Shown: positions 1 to 9,475, counted from the stretch's first letter. The stretch is 64,000 bases of DNA from Rossellomorea sp036867415 (GCF_036867415.1 NZ_JBAJHU010000002.1:1-64000); one strand, 5' to 3'. Notes: generated by a model from the sequence alone, not told the origin. A program made the numbers and translations.

Positions 1-57
1 TTTGCCTTTCTGGATGGCATGGCTTATGTCTCGAGCCTCTAGCCGCCGGAGCTGGAC
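1..57. repeat. Right half of a 125-bp hairpin repeat unit
   Basis: These bases match the distal half of the 125-bp unit that is tandemly repeated at 50811-51550: the TTTGCCTTT loop side, then GGATGGCATGGCTTATGTC, then the AGCCGCCGGAGCTGGACA end. One difference is a C for T in the TTTTTGG stretch. The left half would lie outside the window. It shows the repeat is dispersed about 50 kb apart and not confined to the tandem array. Confidence 0.9.
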
Positions 58-60
58 AAT

Positions 61-95
61 AAAAAAAGCCTCCATGCAATCATGCACAGAAGCTC
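61..95 (-). terminator. Probable terminator of the yunC transcript
   Basis: Read on the minus strand a GCTTC...GAGGC stem with a GCATG-containing loop is followed by seven T residues. It sits just below the stop codon of yunC. The stem includes a wobble pair, so it is a modest candidate. Confidence 0.5.
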
Positions 96-110
96 GTATC
101 ACCATCAAGG

Positions 111-413
111 TTACAGCATTTTCAATAATGCATCGCGACCAATCATACCCGGATTGATTCCGCGGTTTTCCGCTTCAACCGTCACCGATTCAAGAGGGGC
201 ATCCAGGAGCTGGTCGATTGTCTTTACTCCCACTGCCCTGCCCGCGATGATGCCTCTGTCACTTAATTTCTCATTGAGTAAAGCAACATCCAGTGCCCCG
301 CACATGATATATCCCTTATCGCTCGCCACGACGAGCAGGTTGGTCTTCGGTAACGCAACGGAAATAGCTGAAAAGGTATGTCCTTGAATGGTAATCGGAG
401 AAAGATTCATCAT
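111..413 (-). CDS. yunC: YunC-like DUF1805 protein
   Basis: A 100-residue cytoplasmic protein that resembles B. subtilis YunC (DUF1805) over its whole length. The family is small and its function is not established. The C-terminal part has the run EAENRGINPGMIGRDALLKM. An AGGAG motif lies about 9 bases before the first of two adjacent ATG codons. It is the last gene of the leftward yunF-yunE-yunD-yunC group, the same order as in B. subtilis, and ends before a candidate terminator. Confidence 0.8.
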   Translation of the reverse strand: MMNLSPITIQGHTFSAISVALPKTNLLVVASDKGYIMCGALDVALLNEKLSDRGIIAGRAVGVKTIDQLLDAPLESVTVEAENRGINPGMIGRDALLKML

Positions 414-470
414 CCTGCATCGCTCCTCTCAACTCATATGTATGACAGGAGCGGAAGAACGGTGAACCAT

Positions 471-1829
471 TTACCGACCCAATTTCCAAGCAAGGATATC
501 CCGCAGGAATTCCGGCATGAAGTACTTCTTCTCCAAACGCTGCAGGTCTGGAAAGAAGTGCCCGAATGTGAACATATCGGTTGTTGCAAGTTTATACGTT
601 TTCTTGGGCTGGATCGGTTCTCCCTTGATATAAATCTTTTGTTTGTCTTCTTCAAAGACAATGCCGGAATAGACAAATTCACCCATTATTTTGCCCCTGA
701 ATCCAAGGCCTTTGAGGTTAAGATGCGGCCAGTCTTCATTAAATGTCTGCTTGAGGATTTCTTTCAGCTCTGCTCCTGAAAGCTCGATCAGACAAGGATT
801 GATCGGGTGCGGCAGAATACGGTGAAGGTCCTGCCTCGTGACCGGTCCTTTGTTTAACCCTTCCATCAGAAGACCTGCATTCAGGAAGGAACAATCTGCT
901 TTGCACCATTCCTTCAATGCGTCGCACAGCATTTGCGGCAGAGGTGACGCTTCGAACCATTCTGCGGATAATGAGTCCGGCAGGGTGGCAACCTCTGTAC
1001 AAAGGAGCTTTTCCCCTATTTGCAGCCACTGTAGCTTCTCTTCATCTTCCTGTGTGGACTGAGGCAAATCATCGTGTGCATACAACTGTGCTTTTTTCGC
1101 CAGCACATTCTTTGTATCAGTATCGATTTCAATCATCATGTGACCGACAAAGTTCCCGAACTTCCCTGCAGCACCAAGCATGACCCCATTGATCTCTTTT
1201 CCCTCATGTAAAATATGATGGGTATGCGCACCCAGTATCACATCTATTTCTGGATGGGTCTCCGCTATGAGCTCATCATCCCGGATTCCCAGGTGAGACA
1301 GCAGAACCAGTACATCCGCTTCGTTCTTCAACTGTGCGACCTGTTTTTTCAATTCATCCAGGGGAGCTGAAACCGACCAGCCAAGCGCTCTATAGAAAGG
1401 GTAGAAATTGGCCGTCAAACCAAGGACAACAACTTTCAATCCTGACTTCGTTTCATAAGTATGATGAGTCTCGAGCCATTCAGGCAGCTTCCCGTCCCGG
1501 TTCAACAGGTTTCCGACAATCACATCGAATTCAGCTTCCTGATACAACGTATCCAGATCTTCATAATCCAGCGTGATGCCTTCGTTATTCCCGATCGTTA
1601 CAGCGTCATAACCGGCTTTGTTCAAAAGCTGGACATTAGCTTTGCCCAATGTTGCTTCCGTATATGGATGCCAGCGGTCTACGTGGTCACCAATATCAAA
1701 GAGGAAGACGTCTTCTCCCTCATTCACATGCCATTCTTTTCTTTTTTGTATAAAGTCCCGGATCCTCGGCCAGTGCTCCAGATGACTGTGCAGGTCGTTA
1801 GTATGATAGATATGGATTACTTCTTTCAT
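471..1829 (-). CDS. yunD: Metallophosphatase / 5'-nucleotidase family protein (YunD-like)
   Basis: 452 residues with the two-domain architecture of UshA/5'-nucleotidases. The N-terminal calcineurin-like metallophosphoesterase has HTNDLHSHL (near residue 10), DIGDHVD (near 46), a GNNE block (near 81) and LGAHTHH (near 200), which supply the dinuclear metal ligands. A C-terminal 5'-nucleotidase domain follows from about residue 280. There is no signal peptide, unlike the periplasmic or secreted members, so the protein is probably cytoplasmic, as in B. subtilis YunD. Substrate is not determinable from sequence. It lies between yunC and yunE, all leftward. Confidence 0.85.
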   Translation of the reverse strand: MKEVIHIYHTNDLHSHLEHWPRIRDFIQKRKEWHVNEGEDVFLFDIGDHVDRWHPYTEATLGKANVQLLNKAGYDAVTIGNNEGITLDYEDLDTLYQEAEFDVIVGNLLNRDGKLPEWLETHHTYETKSGLKVVVLGLTANFYPFYRALGWSVSAPLDELKKQVAQLKNEADVLVLLSHLGIRDDELIAETHPEIDVILGAHTHHILHEGKEINGVMLGAAGKFGNFVGHMMIEIDTDTKNVLAKKAQLYAHDDLPQSTQEDEEKLQWLQIGEKLLCTEVATLPDSLSAEWFEASPLPQMLCDALKEWCKADCSFLNAGLLMEGLNKGPVTRQDLHRILPHPINPCLIELSGAELKEILKQTFNEDWPHLNLKGLGFRGKIMGEFVYSGIVFEEDKQKIYIKGEPIQPKKTYKLATTDMFTFGHFFPDLQRLEKKYFMPEFLRDILAWKLGR

Positions 1830-1854
1830 TGAACTCTCACTCTCCCAATGGAGG

Positions 1855-2679
1855 TTACCCCGTAATACTTTGATAAATCAATCGTATTCCTATTAAAATC
1901 AGTATAATGCGCAGGACACTCACAAGTGCCTTTGATTCAAGCCTTGTATTTAAATAGGACCCCAGCTTAGCCCCGAACCATGCTCCCGGGATCAGCGCCA
2001 ATGCATACAGCCATTTAACATTCCCCAAAGCAACATGCGTACCTGAACTGACCAGGGCGGAAAGAAAGACCATGAACATCGATGTCGCCACTGCTACATG
2101 AGGCGGGAACATGAATATCAGAATCATCGCCGGCACCATCAGCGAACCTCCGCCGATACCGAATAAACCTGAAGTGAACCCTACCACCAGCGCAATCAAT
2201 GCGCCCATCAGCGGAGGATATCCATAATGGAATATCTGTCCGCCGGGATCGGTGAACTCCCTTTGAAAAGAAGCCGACTTAAACTTTTCGATCGGCTTCA
2301 ACTTGTTGCGCACCATCAGGATAAGCGCCATGACAATCATAAATATACCAAAATAAAGATTGAAGTCTTCCAAATCAAGGTATTTATTCACCCATGCGCC
2401 GATGATCGCACCCGGTCCGCTGCCCCCAAAGAAAATCAAACCGCTTTTGTAATCAACTGTCTTGTGCTTCAAATACGCAAGGGTCGAGGACAATCCCGTG
2501 AAAATCATGACCATCAATGAAGTTCCCACTGCTGTTTGCGGTGTGATGTTATCAAGCCAGCCAGTATATGTACCAAAATAAATCAATGCAGGAACAACGA
2601 TCACTCCCCCGCCCAGACCGACAAGCGAGCCGACTGTCCCTGCGAGTAACCCAATGCAAATCAATACGATCCATTCCAC
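1855..2679 (-). CDS. yunE: TauE/SafE-family permease (YunE-like)
   Basis: 274 residues, very hydrophobic, with about eight membrane segments and two internal halves that each carry a Gly-rich G-L-G-G-G or G-I-G-G-G motif (LVGLGGGVIVVPAL near residue 20, LFGIGGGSLMVPA near 170). This duplicated motif is the signature of the sulfite exporter TauE/SafE family (DUF81), transporters of sulfite, sulfonates or other small anions. The reading frame starts with GTG (GTG GAA TGG), preceded by a GGAG motif. The stop lies 25 bases before yunD. Confidence 0.85.
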   Translation of the reverse strand: MEWIVLICIGLLAGTVGSLVGLGGGVIVVPALIYFGTYTGWLDNITPQTAVGTSLMVMIFTGLSSTLAYLKHKTVDYKSGLIFFGGSGPGAIIGAWVNKYLDLEDFNLYFGIFMIVMALILMVRNKLKPIEKFKSASFQREFTDPGGQIFHYGYPPLMGALIALVVGFTSGLFGIGGGSLMVPAMILIFMFPPHVAVATSMFMVFLSALVSSGTHVALGNVKWLYALALIPGAWFGAKLGSYLNTRLESKALVSVLRIILILIGIRLIYQSITG

Positions 2680-2759
2680 TTACTTTCATCTCCAGTTCTA
2701 CTAGTAGAAACGCATTTATACGGCGGATACACTTCTCGTATATTTTTCTCATCCTGCAA

Positions 2760-3605
2760 TTAGAATAAATCAAGTTGTTTCGGAGCAAGCACCTGGTACT
2801 CAATTCCGAGCATATCAATCAGCTGTTTCGCATTATCTGCAGCGTCTCCACCCGAATTATTATTAAAAAGGATATAAATATCCTTTGACTCTTCATGAAG
2901 TTTACGGATATGAGGGATCCATTCGCTTAATTCTGCTTCATTATAGCGATATAAATACCGCACCTCACGCCATTCATCCCCACTGCCTGTCTTATTCCAG
3001 CCATGCACATTGCGGCCATGAAACCTGATCAGCGTCGCCCCTTCATCAGTGGCTTCCAATACCCTCGGCACCGACCCCTCTCCTGCCTGTGGTTCATCAC
3101 AAATACTATGGATCCAGCCCTGTTCCTTCATGAATGTGAGGGTCCTATCTTTAAATCGGGGACTGTACCAGCTTTGATGGCGGAACTCCAATGCTAAAGG
3201 TAGATCTTTCAATTGTTCTTTACAGTACCTGATATAGGCAACATTGTCACGCGAGCAATCAAACCATGGCGGAAACTGCATGAGAACCATCGCAAGCTTA
3301 TCTTCCCTGAGATACGGAGAAAGGGACTCCTTGAATGCCTGAAACATATCCTCTTTCGTTTCAAATGGAATCTCTCCGCGCTCATGTCCGGTCATACCCT
3401 GATACGCCTTCACAATGAATTTGAACTCTTTTGGCGTATCTTTCACCCATTTCTCGGCATTACGGATCGGCTGGACCGCATAAAAACTCGCATCCACTTC
3501 TACCGCAGGGAAATGCGCACCGTACTCTTTCAGCTTGTCCCGCGGCGAAACATTCTCATAAAGAGTATCATGATCCCCCCAACCCGTGACTCCTATATAA
3601 ATCAT
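2760..3605 (-). CDS. yunF: DUF72 family protein (YunF-like)
   Basis: 281 residues, full-length DUF72 (YecE-like) TIM-barrel-type protein. Family blocks visible are IGVTGWGDH at the N-terminus, FPAVEVDASFYAVQ near residue 35, FKFIVKAYQGMTGH near 65, LALEFRHQSW near 140 and YILFNNNSGGDAADNA near 245. The biochemical role of DUF72 proteins is not settled. It is the first gene of the leftward yunFEDC group. Confidence 0.85.
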   Translation of the reverse strand: MIYIGVTGWGDHDTLYENVSPRDKLKEYGAHFPAVEVDASFYAVQPIRNAEKWVKDTPKEFKFIVKAYQGMTGHERGEIPFETKEDMFQAFKESLSPYLREDKLAMVLMQFPPWFDCSRDNVAYIRYCKEQLKDLPLALEFRHQSWYSPRFKDRTLTFMKEQGWIHSICDEPQAGEGSVPRVLEATDEGATLIRFHGRNVHGWNKTGSGDEWREVRYLYRYNEAELSEWIPHIRKLHEESKDIYILFNNNSGGDAADNAKQLIDMLGIEYQVLAPKQLDLF

Positions 3606-3726
3606 CCGTATTCACCTCTTCTCGTATGATGAACATCCATTGGTTTGTCTTACATTTTATCATAACAGGCGAGTGAAATCGTAGTGATTGATGTTTTCAA
3701 TGCTGAACCCTTTCTTGCCGTATCGA

Positions 3727-3826
3727 TTATGAGCGGAATGTTGATTTTATGATTCAATTCATGAATTTATGAGCGTTATTTTTGATTTATGATCGATATT
3801 CTTATTTTATGAGCGTTTTACCGATT
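3727..3826. repeat. Array A: five TTATGAGCG-type words at exact 20-bp spacing
   Basis: A nine-base word close to TTATGAGCG begins at 3727, 3747, 3767, 3787 and 3807, an exact 20-bp step. The five forms are TTATGAGCG, TTATGATTC, TTATGAGCG, TTATGATCG and TTATGAGCG. The 11 bases between are AT-rich and poorly conserved. The array lies in the 333-bp gap between yunF and the suf-operon terminator. The same word and step occur in array F at 60916-61015. Confidence 0.85.
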
Positions 3827-3875
3827 TGTCGACAAAGTTCAACAAACCGCCCGTCCCATCCTAACTTCTCCTGCA

Positions 3876-3922
3876 AAAACAAAACCCCCTCAGGCCGCAT
3901 AAATGCGATCAAAGGGGGTTTC
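3876..3922 (-). terminator. Terminator of the suf operon
   Basis: On the minus strand AAACCCCCTTTG pairs with the later AGGGGGTTT, followed by TTGTTTTTG. The stem is long and GC-rich and lies 17 bp below the sufB stop codon. Confidence 0.85.
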
Positions 3923-3938
3923 CTTATAAAAAAATCTA

Positions 3939-5336
3939 TTATCCAATCGAACCTTCCATCTCGAACTTGATCAGGCGGTTCATTTCCACTGCGTATTCCA
4001 TTGGAAGTTCTTTCGTGAATGGCTCGATGAAGCCCATTACGATCATTTCTGTTGCTTCTTCCTCTGAAATTCCGCGGCTCATCAGATAGAATAATTGTTC
4101 TTCTGATACCTTGGATACTTTCGCTTCGTGTTCAAGCGAGATGTTATCGTTCAGGATTTCGTTGTAAGGAATCGTATCGGAAGTAGACTGATTATCCATG
4201 ATCAGCGTGTCACACTCGATGTTAGAACGTGCGCCTTCCGCTTTGCGTCCGAAATGAACGATCCCGCGGTATGTTACTTTACCGCCGTGTTTGGAGATCG
4301 ACTTCGAAACAATTGTTGAAGAAGTGTTCGGTGCCAAGTGAATCATCTTCGCACCTGCGTCCTGGTGCTGACCTTTACCTGCTAATGCGATGGAAAGTGT
4401 CATACCGCGGGCACCTTCTCCTTTAAGAATGACAGCCGGATACTTCATCGTCAGTTTGGAACCGATGTTTCCGTCTACCCATTCCATTGTTGCGTTCGCT
4501 TCACAAACAGCACGCTTCGTTACCAGGTTGAAAACATTGTTCGCCCAGTTTTGAATCGTCGTGTAACGGCAGTACGCATCTTTTTTGATGATGATTTCAA
4601 CTACCGCTGAGTGAAGCGAGTTCGTTGTGTAGACAGGTGCTGTACAACCTTCTACATAGTGTACGCTTGCGCCTTCGTCAACGATGATCAAGGTACGTTC
4701 GAATTGACCCATGTTCTCGGAGTTGATACGGAAATACGCTTGCAGCGGCGTATCAACCTTAATACCTTTAGGAACATAGATGAATGAACCACCGGACCAT
4801 ACCGCTGAGTTCAGTGCAGCAAATTTGTTATCCGTCGGCGGAATAACTTTTGCCCAGTGTTCGCGGAATAGTTCTTCGTTTTCTTTAAGGGCAGAATCTG
4901 TATCTTTGAATACGATCCCCATATTTTCCAGGTCTTCCTGCATGTTATGGTAAACAACCTCGGATTCGTACTGTGCAGATACCCCCGCAAGATACTTTTG
5001 CTCAGCTTCAGGAATACCCAATTTATCAAACGTCTGTTTGATTTCTTCAGGTACTTCATCCCAGCTGCGCTCTGATTTCTCTGAAGGCTTTACGTAGTAC
5101 GTAATCTCATCAAAGTTCAGTTCTTGTAAGTCGCCGCCCCATTGTGGCATTGACATGTTATAAAAATGGTCAAGTGACTTCAAACGGAAATCAAGCATCC
5201 ATTGAGGCTCTTCCTTCATGCGCGAAATTTCTTCTACAATCTCACGCGTCAAACCACGTTTCGAACGGAAAATTGATACGTCTTTATCACTAAAACCGTA
5301 TTTATAATCCCCGATCTCAGGCATTTTCTTTGCCAT
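3939..5336 (-). CDS. sufB: Fe-S cluster scaffold protein SufB
   Basis: 465 residues, the usual length for Firmicute SufB. It is a right-handed beta-helix protein that with SufD and the ATPase SufC forms the SufBC2D scaffold on which Fe-S clusters are built in the cytoplasm. Family-typical blocks are WSGGSFIYVPKGIKV near residue 180, EGCTAPVYTTNSLHSAVVE near 225 and the C-terminal SRGISEEEATEMIVMGFIEPFTKELP. Last gene of the leftward sufCDSUB operon, 39 bp after sufU and followed by a strong terminator. Confidence 0.97.
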   Translation of the reverse strand: MAKKMPEIGDYKYGFSDKDVSIFRSKRGLTREIVEEISRMKEEPQWMLDFRLKSLDHFYNMSMPQWGGDLQELNFDEITYYVKPSEKSERSWDEVPEEIKQTFDKLGIPEAEQKYLAGVSAQYESEVVYHNMQEDLENMGIVFKDTDSALKENEELFREHWAKVIPPTDNKFAALNSAVWSGGSFIYVPKGIKVDTPLQAYFRINSENMGQFERTLIIVDEGASVHYVEGCTAPVYTTNSLHSAVVEIIIKKDAYCRYTTIQNWANNVFNLVTKRAVCEANATMEWVDGNIGSKLTMKYPAVILKGEGARGMTLSIALAGKGQHQDAGAKMIHLAPNTSSTIVSKSISKHGGKVTYRGIVHFGRKAEGARSNIECDTLIMDNQSTSDTIPYNEILNDNISLEHEAKVSKVSEEQLFYLMSRGISEEEATEMIVMGFIEPFTKELPMEYAVEMNRLIKFEMEGSIG

Positions 5337-5375
5337 GTCGATTCCTCCATTCTTTGATAGAGCGGGAAGATGAGC

Positions 5376-5816
5376 TTACTCCTGCTCTTCTTCCTTTACT
5401 CCTTTTTCCATCGCTTTCCAAGCCAGGGTCGCACATTTAATGCGGGCAGGGAATTTAGCAACGCCTTGAAGTGCTTCAATGTCTCCTAAATCCACATCTT
5501 CATCGTATTCGTTTCCTTGCATCATATCAGAAAAAATCTTCGAAAGCTTCAATGCCTCGTCAATTTCTTTACCTTTTACAATTTGTGTCATCATAGAGGC
5601 AGATGCCATCGAGATGGAACACCCTTCGCCGTCAAATTTGGCGTCCTGGACGATGCCGTCCTCCACCTTCAGTGTCAAGTGAATGCGGTCCCCGCAGGTC
5701 GGGTTATTCATGTCGATCGTAAAGCTGCCATCTTCCAAAGACCCTTTATTTCGGGGGTTCTTATAATGATCCATGATGACTTGTCTGTACAGCTGATCTA
5801 AGTTATTAAAAGACAT
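5376..5816 (-). CDS. sufU: Zinc-dependent sulfurtransferase SufU
   Basis: 146 residues. SufU accepts persulfide sulfur from SufS and hands it to the SufBCD scaffold. The zinc-site residues known from B. subtilis SufU are in place: Cys41 and Asp43 in NPTCGDRIH, Cys66 in GEGCSISMAS, and a C-terminal Cys in IKCATLAWKAM. These distinguish it from the Fe-S scaffold IscU. The start codon overlaps the 3' end of sufS by 11 bp, which suggests translational coupling and matched stoichiometry. Confidence 0.95.
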   Translation of the reverse strand: MSFNNLDQLYRQVIMDHYKNPRNKGSLEDGSFTIDMNNPTCGDRIHLTLKVEDGIVQDAKFDGEGCSISMASASMMTQIVKGKEIDEALKLSKIFSDMMQGNEYDEDVDLGDIEALQGVAKFPARIKCATLAWKAMEKGVKEEEQE

Positions 5817-7035
5817 CGCTGAAAAACTCCTTTGTCTTCACTAGCCCTGCAACAAGTTTATCAATATCTTCCTCTGTATTATACAGGTAGAAGCTTGCAC
5901 GTGCAGTCGCCGAGACATTCAGCCATTTCATAAGGGGCTGTGCACAATGGTGACCGGCACGGACAGCAATTCCTTCTGCATCGAGTACAGTCGCCAAATC
6001 ATGAGGATGGACATCATCAATGTTGAACGTCACAAGTCCGGCACGCTGACCGGGATCTTCCGGACCATAAATGGTCATCCCTTCAACTTCATTCATTTTA
6101 TCCAGTGCATAAGCGGCTAGCTTGTGCTCATATGCCTCGATCGTGTCCAATCCGATATCTTCAAGGAAATCAATCGCAGCTCCGAGACCGATTGCACCTG
6201 CAATGATCGGAGTGCCGCCTTCGAACTTCCATGGAAGCTCTTTCCAAGTGGATTCCTGAAGACCGACGAAGTCGATCATTTCCCCGCCGAATTCGATCGG
6301 CTCCATCTTGTTCAGATGCCTCTTCTTCCCGTAAAGGGCACCGATACCGGTAGGCCCAACCATTTTATGTCCCGAAAAAGCGAAGAAATCACAATCAAGG
6401 TCCTGGACATCGATTTTCATGTGAGGTGCAGCCTGCGCACCATCCACTACCATGACAGCGCCATGATCATGAGCGATCTTCGTGATTTCCTTGATTGGAT
6501 TCATCGTACCAAGTACGTTCGATACCATCATAATCGAGACGATTTTCGTTTGGGAAGTAATGGTTTCTTTTACATCTTCAAGCTTGATCGTACCATCTTC
6601 TTGAAGTGGAACGTATTTTAATACAGCGCCTTTTTCCTTAGCAAGCTGCTGCCAGGGAATGATGTTGCTGTGGTGCTCCATATGCGTGATGACGATTTCA
6701 TCGCCTTCACTTAAGGATGCACGGCCGTAGCTTGCCGCTACCGTGTTGATCGCGGTTGTCGTTCCCCGTGTGAAAATCACTTCCTGAGTAGACGAAGCGT
6801 TGATGAATGTCCGAACCTTTTCACGCGCTCCTTCATAACCGTCCGTCGCCCTTGTGCCCAGCGTGTGTACGCCGCGGTGGACGTTTGAGTTAAAGCCGCG
6901 ATAATAATCACTGACCGCATCAATGACGGAAATCGGTTTTTGCGAAGTCGCCGCGCTGTCTAAATAAACAAGTGGATGGCCGTTGACTTCCTGGTCGAGA
7001 ATCGGAAAATGCTTACGAATCTCTTTTACATCCAT
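5806..7035 (-). CDS. sufS: Cysteine desulfurase SufS
   Basis: 409 residues. Group II PLP-dependent cysteine desulfurase that removes sulfur from L-cysteine as an enzyme-bound persulfide. The PLP lysine is in FSGHKMVGPTG and the catalytic cysteine in RAGHHCAQP near the C-terminus. THMEHHSNIIPWQ and the VDGAQAAPH block (PLP-ring Asp) are also visible. It overlaps sufD by one base and sufU by eleven, so the three genes are tightly packed. Confidence 0.97.
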   Translation of the reverse strand: MDVKEIRKHFPILDQEVNGHPLVYLDSAATSQKPISVIDAVSDYYRGFNSNVHRGVHTLGTRATDGYEGAREKVRTFINASSTQEVIFTRGTTTAINTVAASYGRASLSEGDEIVITHMEHHSNIIPWQQLAKEKGAVLKYVPLQEDGTIKLEDVKETITSQTKIVSIMMVSNVLGTMNPIKEITKIAHDHGAVMVVDGAQAAPHMKIDVQDLDCDFFAFSGHKMVGPTGIGALYGKKRHLNKMEPIEFGGEMIDFVGLQESTWKELPWKFEGGTPIIAGAIGLGAAIDFLEDIGLDTIEAYEHKLAAYALDKMNEVEGMTIYGPEDPGQRAGLVTFNIDDVHPHDLATVLDAEGIAVRAGHHCAQPLMKWLNVSATARASFYLYNTEEDIDKLVAGLVKTKEFFSDVF

Positions 7036-8345
7036 TAGTTTACTTTCCTTTCGATTACCTCGACAAGCTGTTTCTTAACTCCTTCAATCGGCAATTGATT
7101 TACCACAGGAGCAAGGAAACCGTGAATGACAAGACGTTCTGCTTCTTTTTGCGGAATCCCGCGGCTCATCAGGTAATAAAGTTGAAGCGGATCGACGCGT
7201 CCCACTGATGCTGCGTGACCTGCTGTTACATCATCTTCATCGATCAAAAGGATCGGGTTCGCATCTCCGCGCGCTTTTTCGCTGAGCATCAATACGCGTG
7301 ATTCCTGCTCTGCATTTGACTTGGATGCACCGTGTTCGATTTTGCCGATACCATTAAAGATTGAAGATGCTTCATCTTTCATCACTCCATGTTTCAAGAT
7401 GTAACCTTCAGAATTCTTTCCGAAGTGAACAACTTTAGTCGTGAAGTTCTGTTTTTGCTTGCCTCGACCGACAACCACCGTTTTCGTATCAGCATAAGAA
7501 CCGTCACCGATCAGATTCGTTACGTTTTCTGAAACTGTGTCTCCATCGTTCATCAAGCCAAGTGCCCACTCGATGCGTGAATCCCTCGCTGCAACACCGC
7601 GGCGGTTCACGTATGTGGTCAATCCGCTTGCAAGGTTGTCTACCGCACCATATGCAACTTTAGCGTTATTATTCGCAACCACTTCCGTCACGATGTTGTA
7701 TACGCCATCTTCAACGTCTGTTGTAGAAATATAGTTTTCTACATATGTCACTGAGCTGTTGTCTTCTGCCACCACCAATACGTGGTTGAACATGGCAACT
7801 TCAGCGTTGTCGTGTACGTAAACCGCTTGAATCGGCTCTGCCAGTTCTACATTTTTCGGAATGTATAGGAAGACTCCCCCATTCATCAATGCCGCATGAA
7901 GAGCCGTAAGCTTGTGCTCATCCGATTTTACGCCTTCTGTCATGAAATACTTCTGAACTAGGTCGCCGTGCTCTTTCACCGCTGTGAAAATGTCCGTGAA
8001 AATAACACCATTTTCTTTCAATTCATTTGATAGAGATAGGAAAGCCGGTGTGTTATTACGTTGAATATATAAACTTTGATCTTTACTTTCTAAGTCAACT
8101 AATGCTTTTACTTCTTCTGGCAGCTCACTCAATGATGAGAACGAATCACTTTCAACTGAATGCTTCTTGAAAGAAGTGAAATTCCAGTTCGTGATTTTCG
8201 TTTTATCTGCAACTGGAAGGCTAAGATCCTTCATTTTGTTAAAGGCATCTGTACGAAGGGTTGTTAACCATTCTGGCTCTCCAAGCTGCTTTGAGTAGGA
8301 GCTGACATAGTCCTGATCTACTGATAGTTTCGTTTCTACAGTCAT
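7035..8345 (-). CDS. sufD: Fe-S assembly scaffold subunit SufD
   Basis: 436 residues. Beta-helix paralogue of SufB that forms the SufBC2D complex. The C-terminal half carries the family blocks GRGKQKQNFTTKVVHFG, LMLSEKARGDANPILLIDEDDVTAGHAASVGR (start near residue 350) and YYLMSRGIPQKEAERLVIHGFL. The N-terminal 120 residues are more variable, as usual. It follows sufC by 17 bp and its stop overlaps the sufS start. Confidence 0.96.
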   Translation of the reverse strand: MTVETKLSVDQDYVSSYSKQLGEPEWLTTLRTDAFNKMKDLSLPVADKTKITNWNFTSFKKHSVESDSFSSLSELPEEVKALVDLESKDQSLYIQRNNTPAFLSLSNELKENGVIFTDIFTAVKEHGDLVQKYFMTEGVKSDEHKLTALHAALMNGGVFLYIPKNVELAEPIQAVYVHDNAEVAMFNHVLVVAEDNSSVTYVENYISTTDVEDGVYNIVTEVVANNNAKVAYGAVDNLASGLTTYVNRRGVAARDSRIEWALGLMNDGDTVSENVTNLIGDGSYADTKTVVVGRGKQKQNFTTKVVHFGKNSEGYILKHGVMKDEASSIFNGIGKIEHGASKSNAEQESRVLMLSEKARGDANPILLIDEDDVTAGHAASVGRVDPLQLYYLMSRGIPQKEAERLVIHGFLAPVVNQLPIEGVKKQLVEVIERKVN

Positions 8346-8362
8346 TATTATCCCCCTAACAC

Positions 8363-9148
8363 TTACGCTTCTTGGCCAACAGTTTCGTCTTTAATTCCCA
8401 GTTCTTCTTTAATCCAGTCATAACCTTCCGCCTCAAGACGCTGTGCGAGTTCCGCACCGCCTGATTTCACAACACGCCCCTGCATCATGACGTGTACACG
8501 GTCTGGTGTGATGTAGTTAAGAAGACGCTGATAGTGAGTGATGATCAGGCATCCGAAATCTTCACCGCGCATCTTGTTGATACCTTTAGATACAACTTTA
8601 AGCGCATCAATATCAAGACCGGAATCAATCTCATCAAGGATTGCGATCTTAGGCTGAAGCATCATCAATTGAAGAATTTCGTTACGCTTCTTCTCACCGC
8701 CTGAGAAACCTTCATTTAAGTAACGTTGAGCCATATCCGGATCCATTTCAAGGTATTCCATTTCAGAATCCATTTTACGAATGAATTTCATTAGTGAAAT
8801 CTCATCGCCTTCTTTGCGGCGGCTGTTGATTGCGGAACGCAGGAAGTCTGCATTCGTTACTCCGCTGATTTCACTTGGATACTGCATTGCAAGAAATAAA
8901 CCAACTTGCGCACGCTCATCTACTTCCATTTCAAGGACGTCCTGCCCGTCAAAATGAATACTCCCTTTTGTTACCTCATACTTCGGGTGACCCATGATAG
9001 CAGAAGATAATGTTGATTTACCTGTACCATTCGGACCCATTACTGCGTGGATTTCTCCACCTTTAATTTCAAGGTTAACCCCTTTCAGGATTTCCTTTCC
9101 TTCAATCTCAACATGAAGATCTTTAATTGTTAAAGTAGAACCTGCCAT
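8363..9148 (-). CDS. sufC: Fe-S assembly ATPase SufC
   Basis: 261 residues from the ATG at 9148, which has a GGAGG 8 bases upstream and gives the family's usual length. The frame is open for 20 further codons but that extension lacks a good ribosome site. SufC is an ABC-type cytoplasmic ATPase: Walker A GPNGTGKST near residue 37, signature FSGGEKKR near 150 and Walker B IAILDEIDSGLD near 170. It drives conformational change in the SufBC2D scaffold. First gene of the leftward operon. Confidence 0.97.
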   Translation of the reverse strand: MAGSTLTIKDLHVEIEGKEILKGVNLEIKGGEIHAVMGPNGTGKSTLSSAIMGHPKYEVTKGSIHFDGQDVLEMEVDERAQVGLFLAMQYPSEISGVTNADFLRSAINSRRKEGDEISLMKFIRKMDSEMEYLEMDPDMAQRYLNEGFSGGEKKRNEILQLMMLQPKIAILDEIDSGLDIDALKVVSKGINKMRGEDFGCLIITHYQRLLNYITPDRVHVMMQGRVVKSGGAELAQRLEAEGYDWIKEELGIKDETVGQEA

Positions 9149-9223
9149 GTGTAAATACCTCCGTGACTTTATATAATGATAAGAATTAAATTCTTTCATC
9201 ATTCTCAATTTATTCTCATTACA

Positions 9224-9252
9224 ATCTTATAACAAATAAAAGGTATAATCAA
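9224..9252 (-). promoter_or_regulatory. Candidate sigma-A promoter of the suf operon
   Basis: On the minus strand TTGATT, a 17-bp spacer and TAAGAT stand about 75 bp above the sufC start. The match to the consensus is moderate. No clear operator was recognised. Confidence 0.45.
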
Positions 9253-9475
9253 CTTTTTCAGACGCGATTCCATTGTGTTTCCGACCTGCAAATACTTCCC
9301 TATTCTTTACCAGGTACAAAAGAAAAATGCAGGCACTCTCATGAAAGGAACTTGTCCGAATTCCTTCCTATATAAATAGGAAATAATTACATAGTAAAAC
9401 ACTCTTTTCTCCGTCTGTTGATTCCCTGCAGGAGTATGCGATCAATATTGTGAATGAGCTAATCCAAACCATATT
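9253..9475. other. Intergenic stretch upstream of sufC with no gene
   Basis: No ORF with a ribosome site was seen on either strand. A short perfect palindrome, TTCCTAT-ATAA-ATAGGAA, lies at 9365-9382 and has no T-run to act as a terminator. Nothing else was recognised. Confidence 0.5.
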
